Shown here in pieces: positions 55,345 to 64,000 of a stretch of 64,000 nucleotides of DNA. The stretch's first letter is position 1, and every line of letters begins with the position of its first letter. The stretch is from assembly GCA_036172665.1 (NCBI GenBank), contig CM069872.1:23105001-23169000 (forward strand), written 5' to 3'. This stretch comes from Prosopocoilus inquinatus. Taxonomy: Eukaryota > Arthropoda > Insecta > Coleoptera > Lucanidae. The notes beneath the pieces are model-generated. The model did no database searches, was not told the origin of the DNA, and worked only from the letters and a program-made list of their open reading frames with translations. The position numbers and the translations under genes were made by a program.

Positions 55345-57916
55345 TGAGTCATTCCACGTGAAATCGCACAAAATTTGACTTTATGTCTCCGATTTTAATA
55401 AAATTAAATTTTTATATTTTAGAAACGAAAACATTAAACCCGTATTTTTTTGGTAGTCTTTATTTGAATTATTTTGGCAAATATTGAGCAATCAAATTTA
55501 TGAAACATTGCATGCATCATTGTAAGAATATTTCTGGTATTAGACATAGGAGACAAACGATCTTTGGCTTGGATATTTTTTTAAATTTTAATAATTTTTA
55601 TAAGGCACCAAAATGTATAAGTGACAATTTCAATGCCAGCGACTTCATCACAATTTCTTAAAAAAATCTCAAATATACCTTTAAGATACCCAAGCAATCC
55701 CAGAAAAAATCAGGACGGAATTCCTAAGAGTTATTGAGAAATTAAATAATTTACAAGGTCATGAGTTGTGAATCAGTCGACTGAGCACTGAGTTGTTTCA
55801 CGTCGAATCGAACATCTACGGAACATGACATCTTTGTATTTGCTCCAATTTCTTTAATACGTTTCCATATTAAAATAATTATCCCATATTTTTTTTGTTT
55901 TAGTGGGAGACATTATTTGGTCCTGTATAAAATATTGCTTTATTCGTACAGAGTTCACTAAGAAAAGTAAATTATAAATCATAAATCCCAAGCATCTCGT
56001 GCTTAATATTTTTAATGTTCAATTAAAGTTTAAAATGCACCCCTTTTAGGGAAAAAAATCATTATTTCTTTAAACTTATTTACATTTAAATATATTGTTT
56101 TCAAAATGGGAATTCGAATAAGAAATAACTTCTCTAGAATCTAGAATTGATACTCTTGCCTGAATAGCTATTTCACACAACTTAGTAACTTTGACTGACA
56201 ATACCGACTAACATGATTTTACTTGAATATTTATTCCATATTTTATGAAAGTCGAAACAGAATTTTCCATTTTTCTCACCTATCGAAAGGAATTTATCGT
56301 TTCCGATAACACTTTTGGGGGTTTTGGAACAAGCAAAAACTTTTTTAACGAATGACTTTTTTTTGAAAACTCTAAAATGAAGAAGTTTTTCCTTTTGTCA
56401 ACCCAATTCGTGGACACAGTGTACATATTTAAATATAAATAAGTTTAAAGAATTAATTTATTTTTCGATTTTGTAAACTAAGTCGCTAAGAAGTAAAGTT
56501 ACATCTTATTCGAATTCCAAATTTGAAACCAATATATTTAAACAAATAAGTTTAAAGAAATAAAGATAAATTTTTTTAGAGTTTGTAAAGTAAGTCTCTG
56601 ATACATAAATTCGTAGTTTTAAAATAAAATCCCCTAAAAGGGGTGTATTTTAAACTTTAATTGAACATTAAAAAATATTAAGCATGAGATACTTGCGATT
56701 ATGAAACCTTCGGAATAACATTTTTCTTATTAGACTCTATGCGAATATCCGGATAAAGCAATATTTTATACATGACCAAGTAATTGTCTTCCACTAAAAC
56801 TAAAAAAATACGCGTTAATTATTTTAATATGGGGAACATATTAAAGAAACTGGAGCAGATACAAAGTTGTCATGTTCCGTAATGTTCGATTCGACGTGGA
56901 ACGACTCAGTGCTACGGCAAGTCGACTGATTCACAACCCATGACCTTGTAAATTATTTAATTTCTCAATAACTCTTAGGAATTCCTGATTTTTTCTAGGA
57001 TTGCTTGGGTTTCTTAAAGGTATATTTGAGATTTTTTTTAGAAATTTTGATCAAGTCGCTGGCATTGAAATTGTCACTTATATATTTTGGTGCCTTATAA
57101 AAATTATTAAAATTTAAAAAATTATTTTTTATTTTAAATGTAATTGAAGTACATATTACAACTTTCAAAATGAGCCAAAGATCGTTTTTCTCCTATGTCT
57201 AATACCAGAAATTTTCAGACTTAGTTACAATGATGCAGGCAATGTTTCATAAATTTGATTGCTCCTTATTTGCCAAAATAATACAAATAAAGATTAACAA
57301 AAAAATACGGGTTTAATGTTTTCGTTTCTAAAATATATAAATTTAATTTTATTGAAATCGGAGACATGAAGGTCAAATTTAAAAATTAACCGTCAGAAAA
57401 ACCTTACAAATAATTTCTAATAAAAGCAAAGATCCGAAAAAACTTCTCATTCTAATGAATAAATAAATATATAATTCCCTGTTATTTGATACCTAAAAAC
57501 CCTGAAAATAAAATGAAATATATACCGGGTGGAAAGTTTCAAACCCGAACATTGCATTGAGAACTAAGTTTCTGTAAATTACTGCTCGCCACTTAAAGAT
57601 ACAGAAATGGTAATGGTCTGAAAGGAAAGAGAAAATTAAGGCCGTGTTAAAATTATTTATATTGCAGTAAAACTTTTGGAATGTAAATTAAATTTTCAAA
57701 TTTCAAATGAAAAATGTAGTCTCCTTAGTATGTCAGACTTGAAGTTTGCAACTCAATAACCAAAATTTTCTACAATAGGCTTCTGATATAAAACAATTCA
57801 AAATAAAAGTTCATTCATCCGTAAAACATACTGATGATGAAAAACTTATGATTTATTTACTTGCTCTCGGAGACATGAAGGTCAAATTTTGTGCGATTTC
57901 ACATGGAATGACTCAG
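55345..57916. mobile_element. inner foldback element, GAGTCATTCCACGTGAA family
   Basis: The left end GTGAGTCATTCCACGTGAAA and right end TTTCACATGGAATGACTCAG pair. The arms (about 55345-56150 and 56600-57380) contain mirrored blocks such as AATCAGTCGACTGAGCACTG and AAGTCGACTGATTCACAACC. The right end is displaced by the 487-base insertion at 57381-57867. Confidence 0.7.
57381..57867. mobile_element. 487-base insertion with 22-base target duplication
   Basis: The target sequence CGGAGACATGAAGGTCAAAT (plus TT) occurs at 57359-57380 and 57868-57889. The insert (AAAAATTAACCGTCAGAAAA... to ...TTTACTTGCTCT) nearly matches 63550-64000, where it continues from the ribozyme-like repeat, so it is a truncated copy of that longer repeat. 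Long variable target duplications point to target-primed reverse transcription. Confidence 0.8.
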
Positions 57917-58726
57917 CTACGGATTTTACTCTTGCCATCGATATCCAAGCTAATAAACCCTAAAAAGAAACTTCTATTGCTGTGGATAGATACATGTGGA
58001 GACAACGACACGTATTTCAGCAGCTGAAACATTTTTTAACGAATAAGTGGAGGAGGACCAGTGAATTGACCTGCTCAGTCTCTTTATTTGACCGCATTTT
58101 AAAGTTTCATAAAACAGCGAATTCGTTTAAAAATATTCCAACTGCTGGAGCACGTTTTGCTGTGTCCACATGCATCTTTCCACAGCAATACAAGTTTCTT
58201 CTTAGGGTTTATTAGCTTGGATATCTATAGCAAGAGTAAAATCCGTATCTATCATGTTTTCTTATGCAAGAAACCTTCTTAAAGTAATAATAATAGTAGA
58301 TTTATAGCGAAACATTGAGTGTTTTCCCTTCATATTTCTGTCCGGTTTGAGATTAAAAAAACTTTGTACTTACAATTTTCATCGGACAAGAACAAACTTC
58401 AATTAATAATCTTAGGTAAAGTTAAACAAATAATTTGTTTGCTGTATAACCATAGCAACTAACATAAATGTCTCAATATTTCGTGTATTTCTAAAAATTG
58501 CAAAAAAAATTTAATACTGAAAAAAGTATTAACGACAGATATCGACAACCCTACACCATTGAAAAAAGAATTAAACAGCGCATCTAATAATAACAAAAGT
58601 TATATGGCATTTATTAATTTTTTTAAAGAACTTATGTTGCTAGAATTTTTTCTTTACAGTGTAACCGAAAAAGCATTTCAAGACAAAATTTTTGCAAAAG
58701 TCCCTAACGTCAGTTTTCGAAAGATA

Positions 58727-59500
58727 ATGGGTGTATCAGAAATACGTGTGTTAATTTTAACACGGAGTACAGTTAGCTAAATGAAATATTTTTTCTATAT
58801 GACTTTTTTATTTAAAGCTTTGTAAACTTATTTAAAAATTGAAACTTATTACTTATTAAAATGCATATCCGCCTCTGGTTAAGACAGGAAAGTTTTGTTG
58901 TCATAGAAACGAAAAAAGTCACATAAAAAGTCAATGATTGTAATATCACATTTACTAAATTTGCACTTTTAAAATTTGTGTCAAACTGTCAAATGCGACA
59001 CTCCTTGTTGAAGTGCGTGTCTTTGGGTAACTGTACTAGCAACCGTTACAGCATCCAAAATGTGTTTTTCAACATTCAGAACGAGGTCTGCCACCTCGGG
59101 CTTGAAGTTGAAATGAGTCATGATTCTGGAGAATTTGTACAGTTGATTGAAATGTATGCCTGTTGGGTAAAATACGATTAGGAAACGAACTCCAGTCTTC
59201 GTGCTTCCATTCAGCATTTCCACAATCTCTACGATACACCATGAGAGTATCAGTTAATACTTGATTAGAAAAGTTGTGTGCGTTTCTAAAAATGACAACT
59301 GTCTTGACACATTATACATAATTTTATCCGTCATGGTTGCCATGGTTTTTCGAAAGAAGATTCAGTTCAACGACTCAGAAATAGGGGTAAAAAAATTACG
59401 AAAGAATTCACGATATTTTCAGAATGCCACAAAATAAAATTGTTCAGTTTGGCGAAATCTCCTATGGTTTAAAATTAACACACGTATTTTTGATACACCC
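58727..59500. mobile_element. TA-flanked element inside the right arm
   Basis: TGGGTGTATCAGAAATACGT and ACGTATTTTTGATACACCCA are inverted ends of about 33 bases, with TA at the outer borders. The arms of the enclosing element resume on either side. The 67-80 codon frames inside show no transposase motifs. Confidence 0.7.
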
Positions 59501-59916
59501 AGTATATGCATTTGTTTGAGGTACTGCAAGAGCGATAATTTTTTTTTAAAGTTGAATAACGCGAAAACGGTTTAGATTAGACCCTATACACAAGACCACA
59601 TTAAAATTCAATCCAGAACCCGAAAATGTAAAAATATATAGGGTGTTCCATTTAAAATAACGAAGTGACCTAACGCCCAGGTTAAACTGAACATTCTGTA
59701 CACGTCAAAATATGCTCCACATGATCCTGTGAAACTTTCATTTGAAACATTTTTTCATAAAATTAATAACTAGAGAGCTACGAAAGAATCCGCCTTAAGT
59801 GGGACACCTGTATATCTTTTAGAATGATTAGATTGTTGTTAGTTTTAACATTTTTATGATTTTATCAGGTTGATTAGGTTGTTTATATATCTTTTTAAGT
59901 ACTTTTAAGTTGATAG

Positions 59917-59960
59917 CGTACTGAAGATGGCAGCTTAGCTGCTGAAACACGTATCTACGG
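59917..59960 (+). ncRNA. hammerhead-like ribozyme motif, copy 3
   Basis: Stem I GCGTA/TACGG, CTGAAGA, stem II GGCAGC-TTA-GCTGCT, GAAA, then CACGTATC. The same arrangement as at 60089-60133, with one G-U pair in stem II; stem III is weaker here (C in place of T after GAAA). Confidence 0.35.
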
Positions 59961-60088
59961 ATATAAAAATTATTGTGGGCGGAGGTTAATTTCAATTAAA
60001 TCCCAATAATTGTTAGTTTTAACATTTTTATGATTTTATTAGGATGATTAGGTTGTTTCTAGATCTTTTTAGTGCTTTTAAGTTGGTA

Positions 60089-60133
60089 GTGTACTGAAGA
60101 TGGCAGCTTAGCTGCCGAAATACGTATCTACGG
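60089..60133 (+). ncRNA. candidate hammerhead-like ribozyme, best copy
   Basis: GTGTA (stem I, 5' strand), CTGAAGA at 60094-60100 (fits the CUGANGA core), one extra T, stem II GGCAGC/GCTGCC with loop TTA (60102-60116), GAAA at 60117-60120, a minimal stem III in TACGTATC, the presumed cleavage site after C at 60128, then TACGG closing stem I. Catalysis is unproven. The extra T before stem II and the very short stem III are departures from the textbook fold. Confidence 0.4.
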
Positions 60134-60175
60134 ATATAAAATTATTGTGGGCGGAGATTAATTAATTTCAATTAT

Positions 60176-60854
60176 CTAAGACTATAGGTACTTTGTTATA
60201 AAGTAGCTAAAGGGTAGTATTTGCAAAAGTAATAGTTTTCAGTTTTCCAAAAAAAATTAAATGGAATGGTGTTTCTTTTGCGACAGTTACAAAACATTAG
60301 GGTGAAAAGCTGAAATTATGACCATTGCAGTTAAAACATTTTAAAAAAAACAAAGGCAACAGAAAAAAATTCTACAGTCTTCGTTTTTGATTATTTTTGT
60401 TCTTTAACTGCACTTGTTTTTTGACTGTTATTTATTTATTTTTTAATTGTATTGGATTTTTTTATTTTTTTTATTGCATTCATTTTTGTTTTTTTAACTA
60501 CAATACAATTAAGAAAAAGGACAAGCGAAAACCATCGCAGTTAAAAGTAATTCGTAAACAACTGACGTTACACTCAAAAAACAAAACTTTGTTAAATTTT
60601 GAAAACTCTAACCAAATGTTTCAGTTTCTTTCTCTTATTTTTATTATTATCAAGCGCCATTTCGGAATAATACGATTTTCAATCTTCAACCTTAAAATAC
60701 AATTTTTTCTCAAAAAAAAAGGTACGAACTGCGAAATTCGACGAGTTGGCAACACGACTTCAGATTGCTAGTGCCAAGGTTAGGTGGTTTTAATTTAATT
60801 TTTCATTCGTTTGTTTTAACAGTCAATTGCAATCTTTTTTTATAAATTTGTAAG
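60176..60854. other. spacer, nothing recognised
   Basis: AT-rich; T-tract frames such as 60397-60771 are low complexity and not coding. Confidence 0.35.
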
Positions 60855-60886
60855 TTATAAGCAGGGAAACGAATTCGGCCCACTTA

Positions 60887-61013
60887 GGCCCTATCTTACC
60901 ACCTCCTGATAAATTTAACGTCGGTTAATATTCTAGGAAACCATTATCAGCACAAAGGTTTCCAAGGATATTAACCGACGGTTAAATTTATCAGGAGGTG
61001 GTAAGATCGGGCC
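60887..61013. mobile_element. Harbinger-like MITE, TTA-flanked
   Basis: GGCCCTATCTTACCACCTCC and GGAGGTGGTAAGATCGGGCC are the terminal repeats, with TTA at 60884-60886 and 61014-61016. Its core matches the relict at 7408-7530. Confidence 0.82.
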
Positions 61014-61042
61014 TTAGTGTTGGACACTTTTTACACTACTTA

Positions 61043-62807
61043 TGGCCGGTTTCACAAAGCTTTGTTAAAGCGTTGATTAACTAATCAACCGTTAAGTTTA
61101 ATCATTGTTAAAAATTTGATGCTGTTTCACAAAACAAAAAACTATTATGTTAATCTCTGATTAACTAATTGGACTTTACGTTTGGCAACATCGAAAAATT
61201 GCCACTTTGACACCGCTTTAAAGTAATCTGCCGTTATGGCGTCAGGCCTGCAATCAGGTAGTGCGAGGTTAGAAACTCAAAATAAATACATACATCTTAA
61301 ATTCTTCGCATTAGTGCAGTTAATGATTTTTAAAAATGAAAAAGGAAAAGAGAAAGGGAGGAAGGAAACTTTAGTGCAGTTGAATTACTTAAACATATGT
61401 GTATGGCAGACACATTTTCTGTTGTGGTACAGCTCAACGGAATTACCATCAGGTGAAATAATTTTAACATGGGGTACAATATGTAGTGCCAATGACATGA
61501 GAAAAGCATAATGTTAACTTGTAGAGCTTCTTCTATTGGCAAAAATAATATCTTCATCAGAAGATTAAAATGCAGCAATCGCATCTCGCATGTTTTATTT
61601 ACTATTAAATCGGTCACTTAAGATCAGTTCACTTTGGGTTAAACTGAACTGACCTGAACTAATCTGCGTTGCAAATAAAATACAACTTTTGACGTCGCTT
61701 TAAAGTAATCTGTCGTCATGGCGTCAGGTCTGTGGTCAGGAAAAGCTCAAAATAAATAAATACATCTTGAAATTCTTCGGATTAGTGCAGTTAATGATTT
61801 TTAAAAATGAAAAAGGAAAAAAGAAAGGGAGGAAGGAAACTTTAGTGCAGTTTAATTACTTGAACATATATTGCAAAGACACGTTTTCTGTTGTGGCACA
61901 GCTCAGCGGGATTACCATCAGGTGAAATAATTTTAACATGGTGTACAATCTGTGGTGCCAATGACATGAGAAAATCCTAATGTTAACTATTTAATTAACT
62001 ATTTGCTTTGCTTTGCAATAAAATGAATGACACGAATTATTCTAAGTATCAATGGTTTCTGAAAGTATAGGGAATCAGCTGTTGAAATATTTCAGTGGAT
62101 AATAAGGTAAGTTTATCAGCAATTGATTTGTACCACAAAATAAATTTATTTTTGCTTGTTGCAGGTTCTAGTGTGGGACCAAAGAGTTCCATAACTCCTT
62201 TGGAAAAGCGATACGTTAAATTCATTATCATCCAAATCATTAAAAGGATTATTTCTGTCTCTTATAAAATGAATTCTACCTTAAGGAGGCATTTCTTTAT
62301 CGTCAGAGAAGAAAGTGAGGTTGCAGACATTTTGAAATAATTTCGAATTGTTTGTTCTTGAAAATAATTTCCGAAATAGTGTCGTAAAAATTAATCAATA
62401 AACCAAATGAGTAAAAAGTACAGAAATGTCATTATTTTTAATATTTAAGGTACGTTACATTTTTAAATAAAATTATAATTATTTTTTAGATATATGTGAG
62501 GAATTTTTATATCAAAAAAGCTTGATAATAACTATGGAAAATTCACTCGTTACTTTTTATTCGCTGGAATTCTATCGATTAATCTAACGCCTGATTAGAC
62601 AGAAGTAAACGAAGCATTATCTCTTAATCGAGCTTTGTGAAACACTTAACGGAGCATTAAGACTATTTGACGACCGATTAGAGAGCGAGCCGTTTAGTAA
62701 TCATCGTTAAGTTAATCATCGTTAAATGCGGTTGTTTTCCTATTTAATCATTCGTTACAGAGTTAATCGGAACTTAAATATTTGACGAAGCTTTGTGAAA
62801 CCGGCCA
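61043..62807. mobile_element. 1.8 kb Harbinger-like element with internal direct repeat
   Basis: The ends TGGCCGGTTTCACAAAGCTT and AAGCTTTGTGAAACCGGCCA are inverted, with TTA on the left and TAA on the right. Inside, about 300 bases are repeated in direct orientation (around 61205-61510 and 61690-61985; both start near ATGGCGTCAGG and include AAAATGAAAAAGGAAAA). The reading frames are broken and no transposase is recognised. A fragment with the related end GGCCGGTTTCATAATCG occurs at 5555. Confidence 0.75.
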
Positions 62808-62971
62808 TAAGTCTTCCGCGGTTCGGATGCATTTAAATTACTATTGAGGATTACAGTGCGAGCGTTCGCACGTCGCAAAAGTTACTCTGCGCGGGGACTA
62901 ATACAATCCAAATAGTAAATTTTTGTACCGCTCGCGGAACAAGTGGGCCGATTTCTTATCCCTGGTTATAA

Positions 62972-63187
62972 GTTCTAATGTAATCGTGTTTTTAACCTTC
63001 TATTTAAATTTCCTTGATTAATTTGGGGAATTCTAACGAAATACTCAATGACGTAAGAGATTTTTTATGGTAGAATTGAATAGCAACACCGTTGTTGGCA
63101 CAAAATGATAACCAACATAACCTAAAAATAAAAGTCCAATTTACAAGGTACGTTCACTAAAGTCAGATTTAAACGGTAAAAGTTACT
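62972..63187. other. short spacer
   Basis: No feature is recognised between the split MITE and the next repeat. Confidence 0.3.
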
Positions 63188-63323
63188 AGTGTTGTGAGTC
63201 GCTAAAATTACCACGTTACCTTACAGTAAATTTCCAATGTTACCGGTAAGGTAACATTCTTTTATTACCGCTTCTTACCGTTTGTTACCTCTGTCGTCAA
63301 GATAACGTAATTTCGAATTACAC
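63188..63323. repeat. partial TTACCGGTAA-type repeat
   Basis: AGTGTTGTGAGTCGCTAAAA, then TTACCGGTAAGGTAACATTC, matches the left arm of the foldback at 47224-47741. The right arm is missing. Confidence 0.6.
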
Positions 63324-64000
63324 ATAATTGAAATTAACCTCCGCTCTTAATAATTTTTATATCCGTAGATACGTATTTCAGCAGCTAAGCTGCCATCTTC
63401 AGTACACTACCAACTTAAAAGCACTAAAAAATCTAAAAACAACCTAATTATCCTAATAAAATCATAAAAATGTTAAAACTAACAACAATCTAATCATCCT
63501 AAAAGATACATATGTCTAAATGTAAGTAAATATAAATTAATATGTAAAGATCTAAAATTAACCGTCAGAAAAACCTTACAAATAATTTCTAACAAAAGCA
63601 AAGATCCGAAAAAACTTCTCATTAAGTATATAATTCCCTGTTATTTGATACCTAAAAACCCTGAAAATAAAATGAAATATATACCGGTTGGAAAGTTTCA
63701 AACCCGAACATAGCAAACTTGCATTGAGAACTAAGTTTCTGTAAATTACTGCTCGCCACTTAAAGATACAGAAATGGTAATGGTCTGAAAGGAAAGAGAA
63801 AATTAAGGCCAATAATATCGTGTTAAAATTATTTATATTGCAGTAAAACTTTTGGAATGTAAATTAAATTTTCAAATTTCAAATGAAAAATGTAGTCTCC
63901 TTAGTATGTCAGACTTGAAGTTTGCAATTCAATAACCAGAATTTTCTACAATAGGCTTCTGATATAAAACAATTCAAAATAAAAGTTCATTCATCCGTAA
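63324..64000 (-). repeat. ribozyme-like interspersed repeat, copy 5, running off the window
   Basis: It begins AATTGAAATTAACCTCCGCT and continues through the ribozyme-like core (minus strand, 63365-63410; stem II GGCAGC/GCTGCT, one G-U pair) and AATTAACCGTCAGAAAAACC to the window end. The last 440 bases match the insertion at 57381-57867, joining the two repeat parts into one longer element of at least 680 bases. Confidence 0.65.

Larger units (their letters stand above)
54587..59810. mobile_element. 5.2 kb TA-flanked element with long inverted arms, host of nested insertions
   Basis: The left end CAGGATGTCCCACGTAAGGC and right end CTTAAGTGGGACACCTG (with the inner TCCGC match) are inverted, with TA on both sides (54585-54586 and 59811-59812). 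The arms stay complementary for over 700 bases (54587-55340 against about 58255-58726 and 59501-59810). An element at 58727-59500 splits the right arm, and another inverted-repeat element fills the centre (55345-57916). It lies inside the presumed Usp32 intron. Confidence 0.7.
59822..60175 (+). repeat. ribozyme-like interspersed repeat, tandem pair (copies 3 and 4)
   Basis: Two units in the same orientation (about 59822-59995 and 59996-60175), each with TTAGTTTTAACATTTTTATG at the start and GTGGGCGGAG.TTAATTTCAATT at the end. Both carry the CTGAAGA - stem - GAAA core. Head-to-tail pairs are typical of Penelope-like elements and retrozymes. Confidence 0.65.
60855..62971. mobile_element. MITE split by two later insertions
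   Basis: The ends TTATAAGCAGGGAAACGAAT (60855) and ATTTCTTATCCCTGGTTATAA-type sequence (ending 62971) match the 240-base MITE at 24851-25090. The interior is interrupted by the elements at 60887-61013 and 61043-62807. Confidence 0.75.

Noticed and set aside
61236..61511. 91-codon frame starting MASGLQSG
   Set aside because: Part of an internal direct repeat of a Harbinger-like element; the second copy does not keep the frame, so coding is unlikely.

Overview
The window looks like a transposon-dense, AT-rich arthropod nuclear genome, most likely an insect. Evidence: short introns with GT-AG borders, tandem mitochondrial phosphate carrier genes with insect-like protein sequence, a typical arthropod eL21 ribosomal protein, a Usp32-type deubiquitinase exon, and an abundance of Ty3/gypsy, P, hAT, Tc1/mariner-like and Harbinger-like DNA. 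I cannot name the species from sequence alone.

Layout. 1-1507 is the 3' end of a Ty3/gypsy element (pol C-terminus plus LTR). 2639-8010 is the first mitochondrial phosphate carrier gene (SLC25A3 type, + strand, three coding exons), whose 4.2 kb second intron is stuffed with repeats. 8011-14464 is intergenic, with a hAT-like MITE and a 2.1 kb TA-flanked inverted-repeat element. 14465-21187 is a complete LTR-to-LTR but decayed copy of the same gypsy family. 24174-25555 is the second phosphate carrier gene, with the same exon-intron structure. 25556-32900 holds long foldback elements. 32930-33409 is RpL21, in one exon. 33774-35144 is a TTA-flanked Harbinger-like element, and 35364-37305 (-) a broken hAT transposase. 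37942-41360 contains P-element transposase fragments that flank the 5' part of a CsRn1-clade gypsy element with a tRNA-Trp primer site. 41436-53460 is repeat-rich and has no gene I can support. 53503-54195 (-) is the last exon of a Usp32-like gene; everything to the window end is probably its intron or upstream DNA, filled with nested inverted-repeat elements.

The most unusual signal is in the gypsy family seen twice (1-1507 and 14465-21187). After the integrase GPY/F module the polyprotein continues, in the same open frame, into a macrodomain that resembles TARG1/OARD1 (terminal ADP-ribose protein glycohydrolase). Both catalytic residues of that family, Lys and Asp, are retained in both copies. 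A CCCH zinc finger follows. This suggests a retrotransposon that carries its own ADP-ribosylation eraser. The gag of the same element starts with a SAP-like motif followed by 11-residue repeats.

A second unusual signal is an interspersed repeat (at least five copies, two in tandem) with a conserved CTGAAGA - stem - GAAA core that resembles the hammerhead ribozymes of Penelope-like elements. Substitutions in stem II among the copies mostly preserve pairing through G-U wobbles.
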